Part shown: piece after piece, positions 35,843 to 48,500 of the stretch
Position numbering within the stretch: the first letter of the stretch is position 1
Layout of the letters: every line of letters starts with the position of its first letter
Assembly: GCF_032854445.1 (NCBI RefSeq)
Contig: NC_088302.1
Span: 25,371,788 to 25,435,787 of the forward strand
DNA length: 64,000 nt
Reading direction: 5' to 3'
Source: Liolophura sinensis
Taxonomy: Eukaryota; Mollusca; Polyplacophora; Chitonida; Chitonidae
Made by a program: the position numbers and the translations under genes
Notes under the pieces: model-generated
The model's database searches: none
Seen by the model: the letters and a program-made list of their open reading frames with translations, nothing else
What the model was told of the DNA's origin: nothing

Positions 35843-35984
35843 GAGGATCACACACTGTTATGATAATCTCTATATATAGACAGCACTACAGTAGCAATAT
35901 GCAGGCAGCCCCATACAAATCAAACGTGCACTACTGATCCGTCCGAGATGCTTTCAGTAGGTACATGCAATTAGCGTAGAGCAG

Positions 35985-36240
35985 CGACAACAGTGGGATA
36001 GCTAGCAAATCGCCGCACGTAACCGACGAAATAAGTTTACCTCAGACATGGTTTTATTCTAACTGTTCATATAAATGCATAAATAGTAGCGATTGACACG
36101 CACCCCCCCCCCCCCTCAAGCACCATGGCTTGAGCAGAATTAGGTAAAAAATAAAATGCAGTGATATTAACTGACCTAGACTTACTCAAGTCCTTGACTA
36201 ATGAAGCATATTTAAGCTGTTATGCCTCACGTTACATTTC
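35985..36240. repeat. Dispersed unclassified repeat, copy 4
   Basis: 'cagtgggatagctagcaaat', 'gtttacctcagacatggttt', 'gagcagaattaggtaaaaa' match copies 1-3 in order. A C13 run sits inside at about 36103-36115. It starts 135 bp past the stop codon of gene B. Confidence 0.5.
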
Positions 36241-36374
36241 CAGTGCACTGAAAACCAGAGTATGTAAAATTGATGCAGGAAAACATTTGGGAAGAAAAAA
36301 AAATTTGTAACATGCAACCGTAGCTTGATGCCTAAAATATACAAGAACAGAGAACTATTCAAACAATGCACAAA

Positions 36375-36584
36375 TCAATTTTTAGAGGATGCAGATTTTG
36401 TGATATTGGCTTTCTTCCCTTTTATTCCGGCATCTGAACTGTCTGGATCACATAGTTTGTCGAGATCAGCCAAAGTCTGAGGCAGATCTTTGTTTCTAGT
36501 TTCCGGAAGTAGAAGGCAGATTGGCGCCACTAGAAAGCAGAATCCCCCGAACACAGCTGATGGCACCCAGGGTACTTCACGTGA
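36375..36584 (-). CDS. SLC22 gene B, exon 10 and stop
   Basis: SREVPWVPSAVFGGFCFLVA, then LPETRNKDLPQTLADLDKLC and a polar tail ending SASSKN before the stop. Acceptor gttaacag. It is separated from exon 9 by about 12.7 kb, nearly all of it inserted element. Confidence 0.93.
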   Translation of the reverse strand, partial: SREVPWVPSAVFGGFCFLVAPICLLLPETRNKDLPQTLADLDKLCDPDSSDAGIKGKKANITKSASSKN

Positions 36585-39500
36585 CTGTTAACACGAAAGA
36601 CATTCTCACAGTTAGAGTGTAGATAAAAAATCAAATCTAACGCGTGTACCAACTGAAATGCATCAGAGAGCTGTGTGCAAACAGACTTCAAATTGTGCTT
36701 CTAAAGACATTTGAGAAAAAGTTATTTCTGTAAAACCACTCCTTTTGAGCCACCACAGGATTGTTCTAGTAAGTTTAATGAAGTTTATAATTTTACTTAA
36801 ATTATGTCTAATGTGTGTTCTGAGAACTGTGGACACAAATACTTTCAGTTATGTTTTTAAGGACATTCAACAAAAACAATTTTTTCTAAGGTGCATTTTG
36901 AAACTATATTTTATTAAGGTTTTCCCCATTATTTCTAGCGTCTGAAAACCATTAAGCTTACTACAATAAACTTAAGGTAGTTCAAGAGAAAGTAACTATT
37001 TTTAAAATGTCCCGTATACACATAGGGTAAATTCATGATGAAATAGATGTGATGTCATATCACTTAGATATGGCCCGAAAAGGCCACAAAATGAGATTGC
37101 AATTTATAAGCTATCCATGGTGCAGCAGAAATCCTAAATAAGTAAATGAAAATAGTTTTGGTGACAGTTTTGCTTTGCTGTCTAAATGGCAGGCATTTAT
37201 TCACGGCGTAAGTTAGTTTGAAACCACTGGTGCTGCATCAATACGTTAAGTAGTATAGGGAATAGGAGTTCTGGCACGCTCTCCATTTGGCAAATGGAGG
37301 CCCCCAGCCCCTATTCCCGGCGAGGTCCAGAAGTTCTAGTATACACACTATTGGTTCTGGTACACCCTCCATTTGGCAAATAGAGGCTCCCAGCCCCGAT
37401 TCCCGGCGAGGTCCAGAAGTTATTTACACACTATAGGTTCTTGCCCACGCCCCCCTTGGGGCCCTCCCCAGAACAAAATAGAGGCCCCAGCCGAGAGTCT
37501 AATGACTATCGAAATTTCTTATTACTATAGCGCATTTTTTGCGATGGCTACCCCAGTTTCGGCTACCTTTTGTTGCCGTGGGTAGCACATGCACCCCCAC
37601 ATGCAGCACACATAGGGATACCCAGTATGCGCACTCCAGAACACAGCTGCATAGCAACAAGGGATACCCCGCATACACACAGTTGCAAGGGACACCCAGC
37701 ATGTACACGCCAGAATACTATAGCGCATTTTTGCGATGGCTACCCCAGTTTCGGCTACCTTTTGTTGCCGTGGGTAGGGATACCCCGCATACACACAGTT
37801 GCAAGGGACACCCAGCATGCACACGCAAGAATACTATAGCACATTTTTTGCGGATGGTAGCCCCAGTTTCGGCTACCTTTTGTTGCTGTGGGTAGGGATA
37901 CCCCACATACACAACCCACATGCACCCCCACATGCAGCACACATAGGATACCCAACATGCGCACCCCAGAACACAGCTGCATAGCAACAAGGGATACCCC
38001 GCATACACACAGTTGCAAGGGACACCCAGCATGCACACGCCAGAATACTATAGCGCATTTTTTGAGGATGGTAGCCTCAGTTTCGGCTACCCCACAACAT
38101 GCACAGCAGCAAGCCAAGGATACATGGTATCTGGCAGAGCAAGCACGAGCCGAAGCCAAGCACGCCAAGGAAGACGCAGAGCAAGCACGAGCAGAAGCCA
38201 AGCACGCCAAGGAAGACGCAGAACAAGCACGAGCCAAAGCCAAGCACGCCAAGGACGCCGCCGAGCAAGTACGAGCCGAAGCCAAACACGCCAAGGACGC
38301 CGCCGAGCAAACACACAACCTTGTTGTAGAGCCCCATAGCCTTGCCATTTGCCAGGGGGAAAGTGCAGCAGTTCGAGACCCTGCGGAAGCACAATCGGCC
38401 CGTCTAGTCTTGTGGGCACAACAGGAAGAGAAGAACCGACCAATTCTGCCGAAGGCGGTTCCGCAAGCGGCACATCTACAACGTAGTTGCAAAACAGTTG
38501 CAAAGCAACGCAGGAAGAAGTAGTTGCAGCAACAAGAGGACCCCACGACCATTTTCGGGTTGTCCCAAATTTCCAATTAGACAGATGGTAGCCCAAGACA
38601 TATCGAGCAACCCAAGCAATACCCAACAAAGTAGAGCTACAATACAAGCAACATGGCAGTACCGTCGCTCGGATCGAGTTCAACACCCGCAAAAAGGCCC
38701 TGGCCAAGTGGCAAGAGCTATACCCAGAAATCGAACCGGCTGGCCTCTTCGTGGCCAAGGTGGATGTCTCCGAGATCCCCATGGACGAGCTACTGGCCTC
38801 TTTGCCTGCCTTTGAACGCCAGCTGTTGGCCCACGGCTACGGCCTCTACTCCATCGACTACACGAGAGACTTCTCGGGAGTCCTCGACCGAGAGACGCTT
38901 GTAGAGCACCTCTGTGCATTCGAAGGGTTCCGCGAGCAAGGCGATCTCGCTGCTGCCATGCGCAAAGACACTCCCACGATACTGGCGAACACCGATAGTG
39001 TTGGAAAACACGTCTGTAGCAATGCCGGCTACACAGTCCGCACGAAGCTCTACAATAAAGTTGTGTCGAACTTCGAAGCAGGCACGGTTCGCGAGCCAAT
39101 CGGTGGCCACCTGACCGACTACGTCGACTGCCCGAACCAGCATCTGCGGCAGACCTTCTTGCACCCCGACGTGCAAGCCCGAGGGTGCACCCGTATCGAA
39201 GTCTCCCTCTACGACTGCTGTGGGCGGGATCTCTCGGCCAACACCGCTACCGAGGTGGTGGAAGAGGCCTTGGCTCTGGTATCCCCCGAGATCTGCCAGA
39301 AAAAGGCCTGTTTGCGGTCCAACCGCCCGCCAAACAGTGGGAGAACCTGGCCGCATGCCTCGACCGGTGCCTTGTGCTGGCCGACCGACCACAGGGCGAG
39401 ATCTTCGTCGCCTGGTATGCGCATACAACAACGGGTAGGGTCTCGGGTGTCCGGGTCCGACCCACCAATGCAATGCGGATGCAGATGCGACGTGGGACGG

Positions 39501-42500
39501 GCAGTGGAGTGGGCCCGCAGCAGATTTCGGATTCCGGGCGTGCCCCATCTTCCGCGTCGACATTCTCGCAACAAATGAGGAGGGCGTGGAGCTGGCCCCG
39601 CTCCGATGCTACACCAAGGACGCCGACGAGAGCACGGTCTTGGCCGCCAGCAAGCGACCCACACAGTTGCATCCGAACGGCCCCGACCCCTCGACCTCTT
39701 GCCACCTTTGGCCACGGCCTCGTGGGTATGGAGAACGACCAAGTGCCACGCAGTGGGCAGAGACATCTCCGCCCGTGCAAAGCACATACACAAGGTGCCC
39801 GAAATCGCGGCGGGCCGCGCCATCTCTACGCTCTCGATCAGGACCGCGAGAAGCGTCTCCAAGACATCCGCGACGCGGCGAACGCCGAAGACTGGCGGCG
39901 ACGTGCTTGGGCGAGGCTAGAGGCTGAACGGAAGCACACGAGGAGGAGCAGCGACGCCGAGCCGAAGAAATGGAACGCATTACCCAGTGGTGGCCGTGAA
40001 TAGGCGATACACGGAGAAGTCGCAGGAGACACGAGGCCGACGTCGAACTCGCGCTAGGCACAGGCGAGACGGAGAAGGTTGCAGATGTGGCAGGAAAATG
40101 GACCGTCCTTGGTTTCCGCCGGACCGAGGTGGTGGCGGAGGCAGAGCAGTGGCGCAAACGTCCCCGCGTTGTCCTGTTCTCGAACAACCAGGACCACGAT
40201 CGACCCAGAAGCAGACACTTGTGTAGTTACAAAGGTTGTATGGGCAACAAAGTGGCTCGAGAGCATTCTAGACGGGTGCGCCGATCTCTTCGAGTCCAGA
40301 ACCGACAGCCGAAACAAGAGAACAACAATGTGGCTCCCTCCCATTGGCGCTGGCAGGCTTGCAGGGCTGGAGATCGAAATAGACCCCATTTGTTGAACAG
40401 ACGTTTACATTCGTTACCATGGCGTTGACCACTGCTGAGCACTGCTAACCATGGCGTTGACCACTGCTGAGCACTTCTAATCACCTGTTTAACAAATGGG
40501 GCTGGGAGCCTCTTTTTGCCAAGGGGAGGGACCCAGGGGAGGAGGAAAATGCAAGCACTGCTGAGCAAATGCAAGCACATATCGAAACACATGTCGAGCA
40601 TATGCAAACATATATGCAAACGTATACCGAGCGTACTCGACAACCTTCTGCGGTGCCTACGTTGTTTCGCACGGACACTTGTTGCTGCGCAACACGAGAA
40701 CGGAGAGCCCAACAACCATCGATGCAAAACAATCGGTAGCGACAAGCAGCATAGAAGAAAGCACGAAGGGCCGCGGGGTGGCCGCAAGCCAGTGGAAGGC
40801 CTCGGGCGCGGACAGTATGGAAAGTGCTGCTTCGCAACAAGCGCAGGCAGTATGGAAGCCTCGGCGCGGCCAAACACAGAGTCGAGCTCTTCGAACTGCT
40901 GCAAGAGGCTGTTGCGGGCGTCTGCCGGTGGTGGGTTTGCGTTTTGGAGCTGTTTGCATTCTAGGTATACCCGACCGAAAATGGAGCTACTTCGCGCAAG
41001 AGGCAACGCGCCACGCTTCCCGTTCGAGCTGTTTTAACAGCAACAACACCTATACGACACCATCGATTCGAAACAGGAGTGGAAGTCTCTCGAAGACCTG
41101 CAGAGCGCTGCAGTGCCCTCTGTCCCCGTGGGGGCGGGGCAGGCGCGACTATACTGGGACACATCGGCCGAGACACAGCCGGAAAGTGGTTGCGTGGGAA
41201 TTCGGAGAGGCTCTACGCCGTGGGGTATGGCGGAGACATGATGTTCTGCCTCCCCGGTGGGGACTGTAGTAGTGTAGCCTCTTCTGCGTCTTCGACGCAA
41301 CCACTGCGATGGAGGCCAGGCGGTCCTTCTTCTTTTGGCGGCGTTGTTCGCTCCTCGCCCAGGTTGCAGAGCAGGGGAGCGCGCCCCTTCCGCAACGCTT
41401 CCACTCCGCCCAGTGCTTCGACCTCTTTTCTCAAAGAAGTGGCCATTATGTCGGGATTCGACGTCGGTCGCGGGCTCTCCGTTGTCGCCAACGGGAACTA
41501 GGAAGAGGAGAGTACGGGGTGCGCCACGGAAGGTCGTCGAGGCGTATCGCCTACAGATGTATTCGCCGGGCGCCAGGTCGATCGCCTTCGCGCTGTCCTT
41601 GGTTTCGGGGCGTGGGCCTCCAGCAGTGTGGCGCGTTGCTCGGCTTCTTGGTGTGCAGCCTCTTTGGCCCGGTGCTTCTGTTCTCTTGCTGCCAAAATCT
41701 GCAGGGTGGCCAGGCGCTGGGTGTTGGGCAGCGACAACCCGAATCGGGTTCCATGAGATCTTGCGACCGTCCCTCGACTGGAAGGCCCTGGTCGGCTCTA
41801 TTTCGATCTCCAGCCCTGCAAGCCTGCCAGCGCCAATGGGAGGGAGCCACAATGTTGTTCTCTTGTTTCGGCTGTCGGTTGTGGACTCGAACAAATCGGC
41901 GCACCCGTCTAGAATGCTCTCGAGCCACTTTGTTGCCCATAACAACCTTTGTATCTACACAAGTGTCTGCTTCTGGGTCGATCGTGTCCTGGTTGTTCGA
42001 GAACAGAACAATGCGGGGACGTTTGCGCCACTGCTCTGCCTCCGCCACCACCTCGGTCCGGCGGAAACCAAGGACGGTCCCATTTTCCTGCCNNNNNNNN
42101 NNNNNNNNNNNNNNNNNNNNNNNNNNNNNNNNNNNNNNNNNNNNNNNNNNNNNNNNNNNNNNNNNNNNNNNNNNNNNNNNNNNNNNNNNNNNNNNNNNNN
42201 NNNNNNNNNNNNNNNNNNNNNNNNNNNNNNNNNNNNNNNNNNNNNNNNNNNNNNNNNNNNNNNNNNNNNNNNNNNNNNNNNNNNNNNNNNNNCACGATAC
42301 TGGCGAACACCGATAGTGTTGGAAAACACGTCTGTAGCAATGCCGGCTACACAGTCCGCACGAAGCTCTACAATAAAGTTGTGTCGAACTTCGAAGCAGG
42401 CACGGTTCGCGAGGCCAATCGGTGGCCACCTGACCGACTACGTCCGACTGCCCGAACCAGCATCTGCGGCAGACCTTCTTGCACCCCGACGTGCAAGCCC

Positions 42501-45500
42501 GAGGGTGCACCCGTATCGAAGTCTCCCTCTACGACTGCTGTGGGCGGGATTCTCTCGGCCAACACCGCTACCGAGGTGGTGGAGAGGCCTTGGCTCTGGT
42601 ATCCCCCGGAGATCTGCCAGAAAAAGGCCTGTTTGCGGTCCAACCGCCCGCCAAACAGTGGGAGAACCTGGCGCATGCCTCGACCGGTGCCCTTGTGCTG
42701 GCCGACCGACCACAGGGCGAGATCTTCGTCGCCTGGTATGCGCATACAACAACGGGTAGGGTCTCGGGTGTCCGGGTCCGACCCACCAATGCCAATGCGG
42801 ATGCAGATGCGACGTGGGAACGGGCAGTGGAGTGGGGCCGCAGCAGATTTCGGATTCCGGGCGTGCCCCATCTTCCGCGTCGACATTCTCGCAACAAATG
42901 AGGAGGGCGTGGAGCTGGCCCGCTCCGATGCTACACCAAGGACGGCCGACGAGAGCACGGTCCTTGGCCGCCAGCAAGCGACCCACACAGTTGCATCCGA
43001 ACGGCCCCGACCCCTCGACCCTCTTGCCACCTTTGGCCACGGCCTCGTGGGTATGGAGAACGACCAAGTGCCACGCAGTGGGCAGAGACATCTCCGCCCG
43101 TGCGAAGCACATACACAAGGTGCCCGAAATCGCGGCGGGCCGCGCCATCTCTACGCTCTCGATCAGGACCGCGAGAAGCGTCTCCAAGACATCCGCGACG
43201 CGGCGAAACGCGAAGACTGGCGGCGACGTGCTTGGGCGAGGCTAGAGGCTGAACGGAAGCAACACGAGGAGGAGCAGCGACGCCGAGCCGAAGAAATGGA
43301 ACGCAATTACCCAGTTGGTGGCCGCGAATAGGCGATTACACGGAGAAGTCGCAGGAGACACGAGCCGACGTCGAACTCGCGCTGCACAGGCGAGACGGAG
43401 AAGGTTGCAGATGTGGCAGGAAAATGGACCGTCCTTGGTTTCCGCCGGACCGAGGTGGTGGCGGAGGCAGAGCAGTGGCGCAAACGTCCCCGCGTTGTCC
43501 TGTTCTCGAACAACCAGGACACGATCGACCCAGAAGCAGACACTTGTGTAGTTACAAAGGTTGTATGGGCAACAAAGTGGCTCGAGAGCATTCTAGACGG
43601 GTGCGCCGATCTCTTCGAGTCCAGAACCGACAGCCGAAACAAGAGAACAACATTGTGGCTCCCTCCCATTGGCGCTGGCAGGCTTGCAGGTCTGGAGATC
43701 GAAATAGACCCCATTTGTTGAACAGACGTTTACATTCGTTAACCATGGCGTTGACCACTGCTGAGCACTGCTAACCATGGCGTTGACCACTGCTGAGCAC
43801 TTCCAATCACCTGTTTAACAAATGGGGCTGGGAGCCTCTTTTTGCCAAGGGGAGGGACCCAGGGGAGGAGGAAAATGCAAGCACTGCTGAGCAAAATGCA
43901 AGCACATATCGAACACATGTCGAGCATATGCAAACATATATGCAAACGTATACCGAGCGTACTCGACAACCTTCTGCGGTGCCTACGTTGTTTCGCAACG
44001 GACACTTGTTGCTGCGCAACACGAGAACGGAGAGCCCACAACCATCGATGCAAAACAATCGGTAGCGACAAGCAGCATAGGAAGAAAGCACGAAGGGCCG
44101 CGGGGTGGCTGCAAGCCAGTGGAAGGCCTCGGGCGCGGACAGTATGGAAAGTGCTGCTTCGCAACAAGCGCAGGCAGTATGGAAAGCCTCGGCGCGGCCA
44201 AACACAGAGTCGAGCTCTTCGAACTGCTGCAAGAGGCTGTTGCGGGCGTCTGCCGGTGGTGGGTTTGCGTTTTGGAGCTGTTTGCATTCTAGGTATACCC
44301 GACCGAAAATGGAGCTACTTCGCGCAAGAGGCAACGCGCCACGCTTCCCGTTCGAGCTGTTTTAACAGCAACAACACCTATACGACACCATCGATTCGAA
44401 ACAGGAGTGGAAGTCTCTCGAAGACCTGCAGAGCGCTGCCAGTGCCCTCTGTCCCCGTGGGGGCGGGGCAGGCGCGACTATACTGGGACACATCGGCCGA
44501 GACACAGCCGGAAAGTGGTTGGCGTGGGAATTCGGAGAGCTCTACGCCGTGGGGTATGGCGGAGACATGATGTTCTGCCTCCCCGGTGGGACTGTAGTAG
44601 TGTAGCCTCTTCTGCGTCTTCGACGCAACCACTGCGATGGAGGCCAGGCGGTCCTTCTTCTTTTGCGGCGTTGTTCGCTCCTCGCCCAGGTTGCAGAGCA
44701 GGGGAGCGCGCCCCTTCCGCAACGCTTCCACTCCGCCCAGTGCTTCGACCTCTTTCTCAAAGAAGTGGCCATATGTCGGGATTCGACGTCGGTCGCGGGC
44801 TCTCCGTTGTCGCCAACGGGAACTAGGAAGAGGAGAGTATTGGGGTGCGCCACGGAAGGTCGTCGAGGCGTATCGCCTACAGATGTATTCGCCGGGCGCC
44901 AGGTCGATCGCCTTCGCGCTGTCCTTGGGTTTCGGGGCGGGGGCCTCCAGCAGTGTGGCGCGTTGCTCGGCTTCTTGGTGTGCAGCCTCTTTGGCCCGGT
45001 GCTCCTGTTCTCTTGCTGCCAAAATCTGCAGGGTGGCCAGGCGCTGGGGTGTTGGGGCAGCGACAACCCGAATTCGGGTTCCAAGAGATCTTGCGACCGT
45101 CCCTCGACTGGAAGGCCCTGGTCGGCTCTATTTCGATCTCCAGCCCTGCAAGCCTGCCAGCGCCAATGGGAGGGAGCCACAATGTTGTTCTCTTGTTTCG
45201 GCTGTCGGTTGTGGACTCGAACAAATCGGCGCACCCGTCTAGAATGCTCTCGAGCCACTTTGTTGCCCATACAACCTTTGTATCTACACAAGTGTCTGCT
45301 TCTGGGTCGATCGTGTCCTGGTTGTTCGAGAACAGAACAATGCGGGGACGTTTGCGCCACTGCTCTGCCTCCGCCACCACCTCGGTCCGGCGGAAACCAG
45401 GACGGTCCATTTTCCTGCCACATCTGCAACCTTCTCCGTCTCGCCTGTGCCTAGCGCGAGTTCGACGTCGGCTCGTGTCTCCTGCGACTTCTCCGTGTAT

Positions 45501-48500
45501 CGCCTATTCGCGGCCACCAACTGGGTAATGCGTTCCATTTCTTCGGCTCGGCGTCGCTGCTCCTCCTCGTGTTGCTTCCGTTCTGCCTCTAGCCTCACCC
45601 AAGCACGTCGCCGCCAGTCTTCGGCGTTCGCCGCGTCGCGGATGTCTTGGAGACGCTTCTCGCGGTCCTGATCGAGAGCGTAGAGATGGCGCGGCCCGCC
45701 GCGATTTCGGGCACCTTGTGTATGTGCTTCGCACGGGCGGAGATGTCTCTGCCCACTGCGTGGCACTTGGTCGTTCTCCATACCCACGAGACCGTGGCCG
45801 AAGGTGGCAAGATGGTCGAGGGGTCGGGGCCGTTCGGATGCAACTGTGTGGGTCGCTTGCTGGCGGCCAAGACCGTGCTCTCGTCGGCGTCCTTGGTGTA
45901 GCATCGGAGCGGGGCCAGCTCCACGCCCTCCTCATTTGTTACGAGAATGTCGACGCGGAAGATGGGGCACGCCCGGAATCCGAAATCTGCTGCGGCCCAC
46001 TCCACTGCCCGTTCCCACGTCGCATCTGCATCCGCATTGGCATTGGTGGGTCGGACCCGGACACCCGAGACCCTACCCGTTGTTGTATGCGCATACCAGG
46101 CGACGAAGATCTCGCCCTGTGGTCGGTCGGCCAGCACAAGGCACCGGTCGAGGCATGCGGCCAGGTTCTCCCACTGTTTGGCGGGCGGTTGGACCGCAAA
46201 CAGGCCTTCTTCTGGCAGATCTCCGGGGGATACCAGAGCCAAGGCCTCTTCCACCACCTCGGTAGCGGTGTTGGCCGAGAGATCCCGCCCACAGCAGTCG
46301 TAGAGGGAGACTTCGATACGGGTGCACCCTCGGGCTTGCACGTCGGGGTGCAAGAAGGTCTGCCGCAGATGCTGGTTCGGGCAGTCGACGTAGTCGGTCA
46401 GGTGGCCACCGATTGGCTCGCGAACCGTGCCTGCTTCGAAGTTCGACACAACTTTATTGTAGAGCTTCGTGCGGACTGTGTAGCCGGCATTGCTACAGAC
46501 GTGTTTTCCAACACTATCGGTGTTCGCCAGTATCGTGGGAGTGTCTTTGCGCATGGCAGCAGCGAGATCGCCTTGCTCGCGGAACCCTTCGAATGCACAG
46601 AGGTGCTCTACAAGCGTCTCTCGGTCGAGAAGTCTCTCGTGTAGTCGATGGAGTAGAGGCCGTAGCCGTGGGCCAACAGCTGGAGTTCGAAGGCAGGCAA
46701 AGAGGCCAGTAGCTCGTCCATGGGGATCTCGGAGACATCCACCTTGGCCACGAAGAGGCCTTTTTGCGGGTGTTGAACTCGATCCGAGCGACGGTCGACA
46801 GGATGACACTCCCCTCGGTGGTTTCTCGGGTCGCGATCGTGTGGACAATGTTTGTCTGTATATGGTCACGGGTTCGCGGCGCTGTTCTTTCCGGTCGTGC
46901 AAGAGAGGCGCCCGCCGTGGGCTACACAGTCTTCGCGGCGCAGATAGCCAAAGACGTAGACGTCGTCGACGAACGTCGGAAGCCCCAGGAGGGGGCACAG
47001 ATGTGTGCGGCCCAGGTTGCCGGCTAGGTAGTCGACCCGGGCGATATTGGGCACAAGATTGCTCTCGTGCGTGTTCTCTAGGAGAAGATGGGCAGCTACG
47101 GCCTTTTCGGACCGCAGGCCCATGGTCTGGAACGTTGCTTGTACTGCCATGTTGCTTGTATTGTAGCTCTACTTTGTTGGGTATTGCTTGGGTTGCTCGA
47201 TATGTCTTGGGCTACCATCTGTCTAATTGGAAATTTGAGGCAATCGGTCCTCTTGTTGCTGCAACTACTTTTTCCTGCATTGCTTTGAAACTACGTTGTA
47301 GATGTGCCGCTTGCGGAACCGCCTTCGGCAGAATTGGTCGGTTCTTCTCTTCCTGTTGTGCCCACAAGACTAGACGGGCCGATTGTGCTTCCGCAGGGTC
47401 TCGAACTGCTGCACTTTCCCCCTGGCAAATGGCAAGGCTATGGGGCTCTACAACAAGGTTGTGTGTTTGCTCGGCGGCGTCCTTGGCGTGTTTGGCTTCG
47501 GCTCGTACTTGCTCGGCGGCGTCCTTGGCGTGCTTGGCTTTGGCTCGTGCTTGTTCTGCGTCTTCCTTGGCGTGCTTGGCTTCTGCTCGTGCTTGCTCTA
47601 CGTCGTCTTTTGTGTCCAAGGCTTCGGCTCGTGCTTGCTCTGCGTCGTCCTTGGCTTCAGCTCGTGCTTGCTCTGCGTCTTCCTTGGCGTGCCTGGCTTC
47701 TGCTCGTGCTTGCTCTGCGTCTTCCTTGGCGTGCTTGGCTTCGGCTCGTGCTTGCTCTGTCACATACCATGTATTCTTGGCTTGTTGCTGTGCATGTTGC
47801 GGGGTATCCCTACCCACGGCAACAAAAGGTAGCCGAAACTGGGGCTACCATCCGCAAAAAATGCGCTATAGTATTCTGGCGTGTGCATGCTGGGTGTCCC
47901 TTGCAACTGTGTGTATGCGGGGTATCCCTTGTTGCTATGCAGCTGTGTTCTGGTGTGCGCATGCTGGGTATCCCTATGTGTGCTGCATGTGGGGGTGCAT
48001 GTGCTACCCACGGCAACAAAAGGTAGCCGAAACTGGGGTAGCCATCGCAAAAATTGCGCTATAGTATTCTGGCGTGTGCATGCTGGGTGTCCCTTGCAAC
48101 TGTGTGTATGCGGGGTATCCCTTGTTGCTATGCAGCTGTGTTCTGGTGTGCGCATGCTGGGTATCCCTATGTGTGCTGCATGTGGGGGTGCATGTGCTAC
48201 CCACGGCAGCAAAAGGTAGCCGAAACTGGGGTAGCCATCGCAAAAAATGCGCTATAGTATTCTGGCGTGTGCATGCTGGGTGTCCCTTGCAACTGTGTGT
48301 ATGCGGGGATATCCCTTGCTGCTATGCAGCTGTGTTCTGGTTTGCGCATGCTGGGTATCCCTATGTGTGCTGCATGTGGGGGTGCATGTGCTACCCACGG
48401 CAACATAAGGTAGCCGAAACTGGGGTAGCCATCGCAAAAATTGCGCTGTAGTAACGTCTTGCTTCAACTCCTCGTTACTTCGGGAGTTCTTGATATCTTG

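Larger units (their letters stand above)
38975..42092. repeat. First copy of a false tandem duplication
   Basis: It matches 42293-45419 over its whole length in the same orientation. The differences are mainly one-base insertions or deletions, many in short homopolymers, as expected for two unpolished readings of one locus. Confidence 0.85.
42293..45419. repeat. Second copy of a false tandem duplication
   Basis: It starts at 'cacgatactggcgaacaccg' exactly where 38975 reads the same. It ends in 'cattttcctgcc', where the left contig stops at 42092. Frames that are open in the first copy, such as the REPIGGHLTDYVDCPN stretch, are broken here by extra single bases. Confidence 0.85.

Noticed and set aside
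42368-43187. Long antisense open frames across the element
   Set aside because: They mirror the main gene in the opposite direction. GC-rich coding DNA commonly leaves such frames open, and the sense frame has the coherent motifs.
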